Positions 22,889 through 30,962 of a stretch of DNA of 34,162 nt are shown piece after piece. The translations under genes and the position numbers were made by a program. The DNA is taken from positions 1-34,162 of the forward strand of contig CAIMOB010000058.1 of NCBI GenBank assembly GCA_903842985.1. Direction: 5' to 3'. The stretch's first letter is position 1, and each line of letters begins with the position of its first letter. Under the pieces are notes generated by a model. The model ran no database searches and was not told where the DNA came from. It saw only the letters and a list, made by a program, of their open reading frames with translations. The DNA comes from an uncultured archaeon (lineage in GTDB: Archaea > Nanobdellota > Nanobdellia > Woesearchaeales > CAIVOO01).

Positions 22889-24013
22889 CTAATCAACAAA
22901 GTCAATTCCCAGTTCGTTCTCAATCTCCTTCTTCTTCGCAGCGGTCTTCTTCCTCGGCCTTCCGCCGAATATCTGCGAAGACTGGACTCCGGTTATTATC
23001 AGCATAGCCCTGATAACGCCCTGAAGGTCCTCTGAGATTAATGCTCCCCAGATTATCTTTGCGTCCTCTGAAATCCTGTCGCCGACTGTCTCGACAACCT
23101 TTCTTGCCTCGTTTAATGTCATGTCAGGTCCGCCGACAACATTAATCAATGCGCCGGTTGCGCCTGAAATATCAACATCAAGTAAAGGATTTCCAATTGC
23201 CTTTTCAACAGCATCTATTGCCCTGTTCTCTGAATCAGACTCGCCGACTCCTATCAATGCAACTCCGCCGTTTGCCATCACAGTCCTTATGTCTGCAAAA
23301 TCAACATTGACCAATCCTGCTTTTGTGACAAGCTCTGCAATTCCCTTTACCGCGTTTGTCAGTATCTCGTCAGCAACCTTGAATGCTGTGTGAAGCGGAA
23401 GATCTGGCGCGAGTTCAAGCAGCTTGTCGTTTGGTATAACAATAAGGGTGTCCACAATCTGCTCCATTTTTTCAAGACCGACAACTGCATTCTCGTATCT
23501 TCGCTGGCCTTCCATTGCAAATGGCATTGTAACGACGCCTACAGTCAGGCATCCCATCTTCTTGCTGATCTCTGCAACAACGGGGGCAGCGCCTGTTCCT
23601 GTTCCGCCGCCGAGCCCGCAGGTTATGAAAACCATGTCAGCGCCCTGAATCGCATGCTTTATTTCTGACTCATTCTCCCTTGCAGCCTCTTCGCCGATTT
23701 TTGGGATTGAGCCTGCGCCAAGCCCTTTTGTGATCTCTTTTCCAATTAGGATTTTCTTGTCAGCAGAAGTGTAAAGAAGGTCCTGCGCGTCTGTGTTTAC
23801 AGCTATTGTTTCAGCTCCTTTAACGCCGACCTCAGTGATTCTGTTTATTGTGTTGTTTCCTCCGCCGCCGATTCCGAGGACTTTTATCTGTGCCCTCTGC
23901 TTTGTGAGAAATCCCTCCAGTTCATCATCTTCCGGCACGTGCTTTTCAGGCATTGTCTGTTTCAAGCTTAATTCGTGTTTTTCAATAGGCCTTACATTAA
24001 AATGTTGTTCCAT
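22889..24013 (-). CDS. ftsZ: Cell division protein FtsZ
   Basis: This 374-aa tubulin-like GTPase forms the division ring. The nucleotide-binding glycine motif is GGGTGTG at 135-141, with [13 protein letters not shown] near 47-59 and the T7 loop NVDFADIR near 236-243, needed for GTP hydrolysis between monomers. A 45-residue N-terminal extension precedes the core. The short basic linker ends in LGIDFVD, the likely peptide bound by SepF. GAGG precedes the ATG, and a TATA box at 24071-24083 implies a leader of about 35 nt. It heads an ftsZ-secE-spt5 unit that is conserved in archaea. Confidence 0.96.
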   Translation of the reverse strand: MEQHFNVRPIEKHELSLKQTMPEKHVPEDDELEGFLTKQRAQIKVLGIGGGGNNTINRITEVGVKGAETIAVNTDAQDLLYTSADKKILIGKEITKGLGAGSIPKIGEEAARENESEIKHAIQGADMVFITCGLGGGTGTGAAPVVAEISKKMGCLTVGVVTMPFAMEGQRRYENAVVGLEKMEQIVDTLIVIPNDKLLELAPDLPLHTAFKVADEILTNAVKGIAELVTKAGLVNVDFADIRTVMANGGVALIGVGESDSENRAIDAVEKAIGNPLLDVDISGATGALINVVGGPDMTLNEARKVVETVGDRISEDAKIIWGALISEDLQGVIRAMLIITGVQSSQIFGGRPRKKTAAKKKEIENELGIDFVD

Positions 24014-24070
24014 TTTGATACCTCATCCCCTCATGTTTAAAATCGGCCTCTTTTTGTTTTCTTTGTCAAA

Positions 24071-24083
24071 ACTTATATATAAA
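24071..24083 (-). promoter_or_regulatory. TATA box of the ftsZ-secE-spt5 unit
   Basis: On the minus strand: TTTATATATAAGT, about 60 nt before the ATG. Two perfect hairpins lie directly upstream. Confidence 0.6.
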
Positions 24084-24086
24084 CTT

Positions 24087-24113
24087 ATTGAAAATTGCAA
24101 TGCAATTTTCAAT
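24087..24113 (-). promoter_or_regulatory. Perfect 13-bp palindrome upstream of ftsZ
   Basis: ATTGAAAATTGCA and TGCAATTTTCAAT flank a single central base. It ends 4 nt before the ftsZ TATA box. It may be an operator bound by a dimer, or part of the FKBP terminator. Confidence 0.55.
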
Positions 24114-24115
24114 TT

Positions 24116-24138
24116 CAAAAACTCGCAAAGAGTTTTTG
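24116..24138 (-). terminator. Hairpin directly after the FKBP stop codon
   Basis: CAAAAACTC and GAGTTTTTG form a perfect 9-bp stem with a 5-nt loop, starting 1 nt after the FKBP stop. On the minus strand the stem is followed by GAGTTTTTGAAATT, with a short T run, so a terminator is plausible. Confidence 0.5.
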
Positions 24139-24139
24139 T

Positions 24140-24805
24140 TTATTTATTTTCTTCTGCAGCTATCTCAAGCTTCTTAATCGTCGGTATTAGCTCAAGCGCT
24201 TTTTTGGTTATGATATCTTGAACCTCTTTTGGAAGCTTTGCTTTTATGCTTAGCTTTACTGCATTTTCGCCATTTTCTATCTTGAACGCGTCTTTCTTTA
24301 TGCCAAGCTGTGTTGTCATGAACGCCTCAAGCTTTTCACTGTCATCTGTTACAATTCTTATGATTTTATACTTGTAGATTATGTCCTTTCCTGACAATGG
24401 ATGGTTGAAATTAACTGTTGTCCTTCCGCCTGCGACTGTCTTGATTACACCATACATTCCATCAATGTTTATGGGCAATCCGGGAACTGGCCTGATGTTC
24501 TGCTTCGTGAACACCCTTGCCGGGACAAACTGGATTAATTTTGCTAAATTCTTTCCAAATGCCTTTTCCGGCGGAAGTGCCAGCTCGTATTCAACGCCAA
24601 CATCTTTTCCTTCAATATCATCATCAAGTCCCTTGACAAGATTGCTCTGCCCGATGCAGATTATGACCGGACCGTACTTTTGCTTCTCGCTGTGAATCTC
24701 ATTCTCTTTTGCAATCTGCTCTGAAGTTGTGTCAAAAACAACATTTGATTCTTTCAGTATGCCTGTGTACTCGATTTCAATAAAATCTCCTTTCTTTGCT
24801 TTCAT
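24140..24805 (-). CDS. FKBP-type peptidyl-prolyl isomerase, long archaeal form
   Basis: This 221-aa protein should catalyse proline isomerisation and act as a folding chaperone in the cytoplasm. The FKBP core is split by an insert-in-flap domain: GDFIEIEYTGILKESNVVFDTT opens it (with a long acidic loop), then VKGLDDDIEGKDVGVEYEL, the IF domain, and FNHPLSGKDIIYKYKI closes it. About 70 C-terminal residues add a second domain, as in the FKBP26-type proteins. Its promoter (about 24867-24876) lies 60-70 nt upstream of the ATG and shares core and 18-bp upstream element with uL11. Confidence 0.92.
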   Translation of the reverse strand: MKAKKGDFIEIEYTGILKESNVVFDTTSEQIAKENEIHSEKQKYGPVIICIGQSNLVKGLDDDIEGKDVGVEYELALPPEKAFGKNLAKLIQFVPARVFTKQNIRPVPGLPINIDGMYGVIKTVAGGRTTVNFNHPLSGKDIIYKYKIIRIVTDDSEKLEAFMTTQLGIKKDAFKIENGENAVKLSIKAKLPKEVQDIITKKALELIPTIKKLEIAAEENK

Positions 24806-24865
24806 TTGAGTGCCCTCTAATTCGCGTTTGCTGTATTAGAAGAATACTATAAAGGATAAAGGGGT

Positions 24866-24880
24866 TATTTAAAAAGCTTG
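24866..24880 (-). promoter_or_regulatory. TATA/BRE element of the FKBP gene
   Basis: On the minus strand: AAGCTTTTTAAATAA, predicting transcription near 24845 and a leader of about 40 nt. Confidence 0.5.
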
Positions 24881-24887
24881 CGGTGAT

Positions 24888-24905
24888 TTATTTAGAATAT
24901 TGAAA
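24888..24905 (-). repeat. Shared 18-bp element, FKBP copy
   Basis: Exact copy of 21279-21296, starting 1 nt after the cmk stop codon and 11 nt upstream of the FKBP promoter core. Confidence 0.6.
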
Positions 24906-24906
24906 T

Positions 24907-25440
24907 TTATCTCTTTTGTATGAATCTCAGTATCTTTTCAACAACCTCTTCGGCAGTTGTCTTTGTCGTGTCAAAAACAAGGTCATAATTTTTCTTGTCA
25001 AGATATGTTACGCTGTAAGCTTTCTTGTACCTGCCAAGATTTACAGTTTCCCTCTCCTTCATTTTCTTCATTGCTTCTTCAATTGTTTCAAACTTTTCCT
25101 CTTCCCTTCTCTGTCTGAAAACCCTCTCTGTCCTTGTTTTCAAGTCAGCGTCAAGAAAAATCTTAACTGATTTCGGGATAAAATGCCATGCCAGCCTGCT
25201 GTCGATGACAAAATTATCCTCTTTCTCGCCCAGCTCCTTTGAAAACCTGTCAATGTCTCTGTCAATTGATTTGTCTGTTTCTGCTGCAACCATCAGGTCA
25301 TTTATTGTAATCCTCATTTTTATCGCAAGCTGTCGAAGAATGTCGCCGGTTGAATAATGCCTGTAGCCGAGTTTTTCAGCCAGAAGTTTTGCAACGGTTG
25401 TCTTGCCTGCGCCTTCGGTGCCTGAGATTGTTATTATCAT
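24907..25440 (-). CDS. cmk: Cytidylate kinase, archaeal type
   Basis: This 177-aa P-loop kinase phosphorylates CMP/dCMP using ATP. The Walker A motif is GTEGAGKTT at 7-15, followed by [14 protein letters not shown], the NMP-binding helix, and [11 protein letters not shown] in the CORE. The lid region [11 protein letters not shown] is rich in arginine. Length is standard for archaeal Cmk. A TATA box at 25461-25470 is centred 26 nt before the ATG, indicating a leaderless mRNA. Confidence 0.93.
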   Translation of the reverse strand: MIITISGTEGAGKTTVAKLLAEKLGYRHYSTGDILRQLAIKMRITINDLMVAAETDKSIDRDIDRFSKELGEKEDNFVIDSRLAWHFIPKSVKIFLDADLKTRTERVFRQRREEEKFETIEEAMKKMKERETVNLGRYKKAYSVTYLDKKNYDLVFDTTKTTAEEVVEKILRFIQKR

Positions 25441-25460
25441 TTTTTGAATGAAAGTTTAAG

Positions 25461-25470
25461 TGTATATAAA
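25461..25470 (-). promoter_or_regulatory. TATA box for cmk
   Basis: On the minus strand TTTATATACA, centred about 26 nt before the ATG at 25440. Confidence 0.5.
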
Positions 25471-25508
25471 AATTGTTATTTTCCATACTGAAAACATATA
25501 ACAAAATA

Positions 25509-25516
25509 TTTATAAA
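25509..25516 (+). promoter_or_regulatory. TATA box for the thermosome gene
   Basis: TTTATAAA, about 40 nt before the ATG at 25554. The short leader carries GGGGTG close to the start codon. The distance leaves room for a heat-shock regulator, but no operator is evident. Confidence 0.5.
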
Positions 25517-25553
25517 CAACCCCTTTCCTAATAACTGACTTCAGGGGTGAAAC

Positions 25554-27173
25554 ATGTCAAAAGGAAATATGCAACCAATATTTATTTTACCAGAAGGAAG
25601 CCAGAGGACGTTTGGAAGGGAAGCGCAGAGAAACAACATAATGGCTGCAAAGCTAGTTGCTGAAACAGTCAGAACAACTCTTGGGCCAAAGGGAATGGAC
25701 AAGATGATTGTTGACGCGCTCGGCGACATAACAATAACAAATGATGGAGTCACAATTCTTCAGGAAATGCAGATTGAGCATCCTGCCGCGAAGATGATTG
25801 TTGAGGTTGCAAAGACACAGGAGGACGAGGTCGGCGACGGAACAACAACGGCAGTTGTAATCGCAGGCGAATTATTGAAAAACGCAGAACGCCTGCTTGA
25901 GCAGGACATCCATCCGACAGTAATCGCAAGGGGCTACAGGATGGCCGAGGCAAAAGCCCAGGAAATTCTTTTAAAAATGGCTGAAAATATCGGCGAAAAA
26001 GATGATGATGCGCTGAGAAAAATTGCAATGACTGCAATGACAGGCAAGGGCGCAGAGGCGTCAAAGGAAAAGCTTGCAGACATAACAGTCAGGGCAGTGA
26101 AGCATGTTCTTATCAAGATAAATGACAAGATTGAAATCGACTCAAACGACATAAAAATAGAAAAAAAGGTCGGCGCAAGCGTCGAGCAGTCAGAATTGAT
26201 TGAGGGCATTGCTGTTGACAAGGAAAGAGTGCATTCGGCAATGCCGAAGATGGTGAGAAACGCGAAAATCGCATTGGTTGACTCTGCATTGGAAATAAAA
26301 AACACAGAGATTGACGCAAAAATCCAGATAACAGACCCGAACCAGATGCAGGCCTTCCTTGACATGGAAGAAAAAATGCTGAAGGGCATGGTTGACAAGG
26401 TCGAGAAGTCAGGCGCAAGCGTTATCTTCTGCCAGAAAGGAATCGACGACATGGCGCAGTATTATCTTTCAAAGAAAGGGATTTATGCATGCAGGCGCGT
26501 GAAAAAGTCTGATATGGAGGGGCTTGCAAAGGCTACTGGCGCGAAAATAGTCACAAACCTTGATGACTTGTCAGCTTCTGAACTGGGAACAGCAGGGCTG
26601 ATAGAGGAAAGAAAGGTCGGGGACGAGGATATGACATTTGTCTCTGAATGCAAAAAAGCAAAGACAGTTACAATTTTGATAAGAGGCGGGACAGAGCACG
26701 TTGCAGATGAAGTGAAAAGAGCCATAACAGACGCTGTTGGCGACGTAATTGCCTCGCTGAAGGTCGGAAAGATTGTCGCCGGGGCAGGCGCTCCGGAAAT
26801 CGAGCTGGCAAGGGAATTAAGAAAATTCTCAAACACACTAAGCGGAAGAGAACAGCTGGCTGTAATGGCTTTTGCTGATTCAATGGAGATAATCCCAAGG
26901 ACTTTGGCTGAAAACGCAGGCCTTGACCCGATTGACATGCTCACTGCATTGAAAAATGCGCATGACAAGGGAGAGAAATGGGCAGGCATTGACGTGTTCA
27001 AGGGAAAGCCGATGGACGCCTGGAAGGCTGGAGTCATAGAGCCGCTGAAAATAAAGACGCAGGCAATATCATCTGCATCAGAAGCAGCTGTGATGATTCT
27101 GAGGATTGATGATGTCATTGCAGGAAGCGGAAAGTCAGGCGGAATGCCTCCTGGCCAGATGCCTGAGATGTAA
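25554..27173 (+). CDS. thsA: Thermosome subunit (group II chaperonin)
   Basis: This 539-aa protein is an archaeal group II chaperonin subunit, forming double-ring ATP-dependent folding chambers. Family motifs run in order: [20 protein letters not shown] (phosphate loop region), [11 protein letters not shown], and the C-terminal [14 protein letters not shown] and [12 protein letters not shown]. The apical and intermediate domains are intact. The tail is short and Met/Gly/Pro-rich rather than the GGM repeat seen in some relatives. Only one subunit gene is present in the window, so the complex may be homo-oligomeric. Confidence 0.97.
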   Translation: MSKGNMQPIFILPEGSQRTFGREAQRNNIMAAKLVAETVRTTLGPKGMDKMIVDALGDITITNDGVTILQEMQIEHPAAKMIVEVAKTQEDEVGDGTTTAVVIAGELLKNAERLLEQDIHPTVIARGYRMAEAKAQEILLKMAENIGEKDDDALRKIAMTAMTGKGAEASKEKLADITVRAVKHVLIKINDKIEIDSNDIKIEKKVGASVEQSELIEGIAVDKERVHSAMPKMVRNAKIALVDSALEIKNTEIDAKIQITDPNQMQAFLDMEEKMLKGMVDKVEKSGASVIFCQKGIDDMAQYYLSKKGIYACRRVKKSDMEGLAKATGAKIVTNLDDLSASELGTAGLIEERKVGDEDMTFVSECKKAKTVTILIRGGTEHVADEVKRAITDAVGDVIASLKVGKIVAGAGAPEIELARELRKFSNTLSGREQLAVMAFADSMEIIPRTLAENAGLDPIDMLTALKNAHDKGEKWAGIDVFKGKPMDAWKAGVIEPLKIKTQAISSASEAAVMILRIDDVIAGSGKSGGMPPGQMPEM

Positions 27174-27280
27174 TTCTTTTACTTTTTATTAATAGTAAAA
27201 CAATTTTATATAGTTAAAAGCATAAGATTTTTAAAAACCAGATATTTATCAGTAATAAATCATTAAAAAGAGGTGGCCAA

Positions 27281-27742
27281 ATGGCAGATGAATACGCACT
27301 TGTTCCTGAAAAAGAGGTTAGGAGACTAAGAGAGGATATAGATTCTATCAAGAAGAATCCATTAGGTTCTTTGGGTGGAAACGATCTTGTTGAGAGCATC
27401 AAGAATTTGAATGCTGCAATTAATTCTTTAACAGAGCTATTCAAGACAGCTGCTGAAGAGCTAAAGATAGAGGAAAGGGAGACGCAGACAATCGCGACAA
27501 AAGTCGAGCCTTTGCTTGAAAAGATTGACTTAATAATGGACCAGAACAAAAAAATAGCAAGAGGCATTGTTGCAGTTGCTGACATGCTTGGAGGAGTTGA
27601 GGAGGAGAAACCAGCGTTTTCGCCGAGACCTCCTGTTTTTACGTCGAGGCAAGGACCTATGATGCCGCCTTCACTGCCTCCTCCGCCGGCGATGCCGCCC
27701 GCGCCTCCTGCACCGCCTGCCCCTAGAAAAGGGCTTTTCTAA
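27281..27742 (+). CDS. Coiled-coil protein with proline-rich tail, 153 aa
   Basis: I do not recognise the family. Residues 1-105 are helical with heptad-like leucine/isoleucine spacing (VRRLREDIDSI, IKNLNAAINSLTELFKTA). After residue 108 comes a flexible tail with repeated P-P and P-A-P-P-A units, ending KGLF. Neither signal nor membrane segment is present. AGGTGG precedes the ATG. The downstream coiled-coil gene overlaps its stop by 1 nt (TAATG), so the two proteins probably act together; a scaffold-like role is inference. Confidence 0.8.
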   Translation: MADEYALVPEKEVRRLREDIDSIKKNPLGSLGGNDLVESIKNLNAAINSLTELFKTAAEELKIEERETQTIATKVEPLLEKIDLIMDQNKKIARGIVAVADMLGGVEEEKPAFSPRPPVFTSRQGPMMPPSLPPPPAMPPAPPAPPAPRKGLF

Positions 27743-28353
27743 TGGATGAGATAACCAAGCTAAGCGGAGTAAGCCTAAAAAATCTTTTCATAAGAGTGTG
27801 CAAGACAGCCAAGGCTGTTGAAGCCAAGAAAAGGCAGAAGGCTGATGTCGCGAGGCACATCGAAAGAATAAAATCGCTTTACACTGAAAAAGGCGTGAGC
27901 AGACAAAGAATTGATGATGAGACAGGCGCGCTTTCTTTAAAAATAAATGAGATAATCGACAAGGAAAAGCAGATAACCCACAGGCAGGATGATGAAGATG
28001 AACTGCTGAGAAAGCTTCAGGCAAGAGTTGAGCAGATAGGTGTCACGCCGCTGCCGCAGACGAAGAAGGTTGAGGATTTCATGAAGATGTCGCAGTCACT
28101 GCAGGAAAACATTTCCAGAATAAAAGATGTGACAAGTGAGATGGAGGAAGAAGAGAGGGAAAGGCTGGGCAGGATTGAAGAGAAATTCGGCCTGACAGAA
28201 GGCGAGCTAAAAGAAATAGAGGAAAAATTGAATCTGCTTGAAAAAGAGTACCAGAGGCTCAGGGGATCTGGGAAGGAGAAGAAAAAAGTGGAAATGCTGG
28301 GCTCAAAGATAAAGAAGCAGAAGGAAGTTCTTAAGAAACTTAAACACAGTTAG
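27742..28353 (+). CDS. Coiled-coil protein, 203 aa
   Basis: I do not recognise the family. Apart from a short N-terminal segment and the linker GVTPLPQTKKVEDF (about residues 99-112), the sequence is charged helix with clear heptads (ERLGRIEEKFGLTEGELKEI, then KLNLLEKEYQRL). It is lysine/glutamate rich and cytoplasmic by composition. Its ATG shares a base with the stop of the upstream gene, so translation is coupled. The 3' end overlaps the convergent gene at 28340-28927 by 14 nt. Confidence 0.78.
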   Translation: MDEITKLSGVSLKNLFIRVCKTAKAVEAKKRQKADVARHIERIKSLYTEKGVSRQRIDDETGALSLKINEIIDKEKQITHRQDDEDELLRKLQARVEQIGVTPLPQTKKVEDFMKMSQSLQENISRIKDVTSEMEEEERERLGRIEEKFGLTEGELKEIEEKLNLLEKEYQRLRGSGKEKKKVEMLGSKIKKQKEVLKKLKHS

Positions 28354-28927
28354 AAAGGCATTTGCCTGTAAATGTCAATATTGCTGTTCTTATTCCGGGT
28401 GTTGCGTCAGACGGCACAACAATCCTTACCGAATTGTTGAATGTGTCCTCGCTGCTTCCATATTGCATCAGGCCGCACAATGACTTTGATGTTTTTTCAA
28501 TGCTGATGTAGGTTGTTTCGAATCCTGTAGTACACGCGTTTGGCTCTGTTGCTATGCCTTTTATCATGAATCCTGGGCTTGTTCCGCCGACAAACGTAGC
28601 TGCGTCTTCAGTCGAGGTTATGTTCACCGAAATGTTCACAGTGCCGTCGTTTTCTGCGCGGATGTACTGCGGCGCGCCCCAGCTCCATGTTCCGTTTATT
28701 GCGCTTGACAAGGAACTGTCAAGTATTGCGTTTGTTGACGTGCTGTTAACCCTTCCTGGGCCGAAATTTATGTCATAGTTGATTAAAATAGAAGTTTCTG
28801 AGCTGAGATTTATCGAGACATTCGCAAGTGTTCCGAACCCAAAAATCCCTTCCCTTAAAACAACAAATCCGAGCATCAAGACTACTATAGAAATTCCAAC
28901 AAGGATTGCTAGTGATGTGTTTTTCAT
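28340..28927 (-). CDS. Membrane-anchored, sequon-rich surface protein, 195 aa
   Basis: A single hydrophobic helix at residues 7-27 starts the protein (signal anchor or uncleaved signal). The rest is beta-rich and probably extracellular, with at least seven N-x-S/T sequons (for example NVS, NLS, NST, NGT, NIS, NIT, NNS), which are N-glycosylation sites in archaea. Cysteines near 131, 151, 189 and 194 could form disulfides. The beta-sandwich-like pattern ending in AILTFTGKC is common in surface proteins. No known family can be named. Confidence 0.75.
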   Translation of the reverse strand: MKNTSLAILVGISIVVLMLGFVVLREGIFGFGTLANVSINLSSETSILINYDINFGPGRVNSTSTNAILDSSLSSAINGTWSWGAPQYIRAENDGTVNISVNITSTEDAATFVGGTSPGFMIKGIATEPNACTTGFETTYISIEKTSKSLCGLMQYGSSEDTFNNSVRIVVPSDATPGIRTAILTFTGKCLSNCV

Positions 28928-28945
28928 AAAAATAAAAATAAAAAA

Positions 28946-29116
28946 TTAAAGGTCCTTTGCCATTACGGTTTTTCTTCCGTTTGCTTCAGCCCTTTTGCAA
29001 GCTTCTTTGATAAGCTGCTCAACTTTTTGTGACAAAGCATCAGCGAGGTCGCCTGCTACATTGTAGCCCTTTGCAACATCCTTAATCTTTGCCTTAACAA
29101 CCAAACTGTCTGTCAT
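28946..29116 (-). CDS. Short histone-fold protein, 56 aa
   Basis: The sequence runs from VVKAKIKDVAKGYNVAGDLA through LSQKVEQLIKEACKRAEANG to RKTVMAKDL. It has the first helix, the long central helix and the R-K-T loop followed by KDL found in histone-fold proteins of the archaeal/NF-Y type (DUF1931-like). It ends where a classic archaeal histone would begin its third helix. I chose ATG 29116 over 29143 because GAGGTGGT lies 5-12 nt before it. DNA binding as a dimer is likely but unproven. Confidence 0.8.
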   Translation of the reverse strand: MTDSLVVKAKIKDVAKGYNVAGDLADALSQKVEQLIKEACKRAEANGRKTVMAKDL

Positions 29117-29183
29117 TAAAACCACCTCAATTTTTTTTAGCATTATCTGGGTTTTTGCACCCGACTATCCAAAATTATATATG

Positions 29184-29196
29184 ATTATATATAAAG
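29184..29196 (-). promoter_or_regulatory. TATA box for the histone-fold gene
   Basis: On the minus strand about TTTATATATAATC, roughly 70 nt before the ATG, leaving a leader of about 45 nt with the strong ribosome-binding site. Confidence 0.4.
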
Positions 29197-29201
29197 CTTT
29201 T

Positions 29202-29223
29202 GGTTTTAATAATGGCTAAAACC
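29202..29223. terminator. Hairpin between gltX and the histone-fold gene
   Basis: GGTTTTA at 29202-29208 pairs with TAAAACC at 29217-29223 around an 8-nt loop. It lies about 20 nt beyond the gltX stop, where a transcript end is expected. Confidence 0.4.
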
Positions 29224-29243
29224 CTCAAATTCCGGCGTTTAAG

Positions 29244-30932
29244 CTACTTATGAGTAAACCAAAAGTGATATTTTCCTTCCTTTACTTCATCAAGCCTTAC
29301 AAAGCCGAATCTCTCAAACTGGCATATGTCACCCGGCTTAAGCTTCTTTATGCCTGCCTCTCCAAATCCCCTCTCTGTCTTTGCGTCAGGCATCAGGACA
29401 ACAACTTCAACAAGCTCTTTTTCAACAGGAAGCCAGTGTATTATTTTCTCACCGCCTTTCTTATATCTGTCATACTCAATAGAATCAAACACAAGCTCTT
29501 TTCCTATTTTTGTCAGGTTGAGACAATCCATAAGCCTGTAAAGATAATTGTCTTTCATTGAATTGAAATCATTTTTTGTGATGAAGAATTTCTTGTGCGC
29601 CTTGAAAACCCTTTTTCCCATTTCAATGCGGTCAGGATGCACGTCAATCTCAACCTTATGCTCAGGCGCGTCCTTTACTTCAACTTCAACAGGGTCATTG
29701 ATGAAGAAATACCTGTTTGACTTCGGGTCAATTATGTCCCTGTTGTATGCGTCCAAAAGTTTGAAATATTCCTCTGCCTTGATTGTCTTGTCAACAGGCG
29801 ATACGCCTGTGTCTGTTGCAAACTTGATGAATGCCTCCGGCTGGTAGCCCCTTCTTCTCAGCGCTGCCAAAAATGGAAGCCTTATGTCATCCCAGCCTGT
29901 GAATTCGCCTGACTCAATTCTCAGCCTTGTCTGCGAGCAGCTGACTTCCATGCCTTCAAAATTAATCCTGCCGAAAAACAATGACTCAGGAATCGGCTTG
30001 TCAAGATAATTGTAAACATACTCCTGCTTTTTCGCATTGTCCATGTGGTCCTTTCCTCTTATCAAGTGAGTCATCTTCGTGTCCATGTCGTCGATAACTA
30101 CTGAGAAGCTCATCAGCGGCCAAACCCTGTATGCCTCTCCCTTTCTCGGATGCTTGAACTCATTTATTCTCATTGCAGGCCAGTCTCTCATTGCAGGATT
30201 CTTGTGCTTAATGTCTGTTTTTATCCTCAGGACAGCTTCGCCTGGCTTGTATTCCTTAAACATCATTTTCCATCTTTTGATATTTTCTTCCTTTGAAATG
30301 TTCCTGCAGGGGCATGGCTCCATTTTATCTGCCAGCTCCTTGAACGCCTCTGAAGAGCAAGTGCAGACATACGCCTTTTCCATCTCAACTAATTTTTCAG
30401 CATACCTGTAATAGATATCCATTCGGTCTGACTGTATCATGAATTCAGAAACGCCGTTATTTGTCAGCCATTTCGCATCCTCTTCAATCAAATTGTATGA
30501 TTGCGGGTCAATGTTCTCGGGATTTGTATCAGATATCCTAATAATAAATTTTCCATCATATATCCTGCTGTATGCATAGTTTAATGCTAGAACAAAAGCG
30601 TGGCCGATATGCAGCGGACCTGAAGGGCTTGGCTCAAACCTCATCACAACCTTGCCTTGCTTTGCATTCTTTAATTCTGCAAGCTTCTTTTCTTCCGGCT
30701 TTTTTTCCTCAAGAAGCTCTGGAGCGATTTTTTTAAGTGTTTCAAGCTGCTCTTCTGCTGATTTTTTTGAGACTTCCTTGATTGTTTTCTTTATCTCCTC
30801 CCTTAACTCCTTTATTTTTGGCTTGAGATTAGGATTCTGCGAGAAGATATGCCCCAGGACAGCTCCTTCGCTGGGCTTTCCATTGTATTTGATGGAGTTA
30901 TGCAGCACATATTTCAATACAATGTCTTTCAT
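29244..30932 (-). CDS. gltX: Glutamyl-tRNA synthetase, archaeal type
   Basis: This 562-aa class I synthetase attaches glutamate to tRNA. It has the archaeal N-terminal helical extension (1-95), then PSPSGPLHIGHA (HIGH signature at about 108-111), the Rossmann core, and the beta-barrel anticodon-binding part (EVEVKDAPEHKVEIDVHPDR). I chose ATG 30932 over an upstream in-frame start at 30980 because a TATA box at 30955-30962 lies between them, 27 nt before 30932. In the KMSKS-equivalent loop the sequence is VSCSQTRLRI, where a lysine is more usual than Gln. Confidence 0.92.
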   Translation of the reverse strand: MKDIVLKYVLHNSIKYNGKPSEGAVLGHIFSQNPNLKPKIKELREEIKKTIKEVSKKSAEEQLETLKKIAPELLEEKKPEEKKLAELKNAKQGKVVMRFEPSPSGPLHIGHAFVLALNYAYSRIYDGKFIIRISDTNPENIDPQSYNLIEEDAKWLTNNGVSEFMIQSDRMDIYYRYAEKLVEMEKAYVCTCSSEAFKELADKMEPCPCRNISKEENIKRWKMMFKEYKPGEAVLRIKTDIKHKNPAMRDWPAMRINEFKHPRKGEAYRVWPLMSFSVVIDDMDTKMTHLIRGKDHMDNAKKQEYVYNYLDKPIPESLFFGRINFEGMEVSCSQTRLRIESGEFTGWDDIRLPFLAALRRRGYQPEAFIKFATDTGVSPVDKTIKAEEYFKLLDAYNRDIIDPKSNRYFFINDPVEVEVKDAPEHKVEIDVHPDRIEMGKRVFKAHKKFFITKNDFNSMKDNYLYRLMDCLNLTKIGKELVFDSIEYDRYKKGGEKIIHWLPVEKELVEVVVLMPDAKTERGFGEAGIKKLKPGDICQFERFGFVRLDEVKEGKYHFWFTHK

Positions 30933-30954
30933 AGTATACAAAAAAGAAAGTGGG

Positions 30955-30962
30955 TATTTAAA
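30955..30962 (-). promoter_or_regulatory. TATA box for gltX
   Basis: On the minus strand TTTAAATA, centred 27 nt before ATG 30932. It decides the start of gltX and predicts a leaderless mRNA. Confidence 0.55.
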
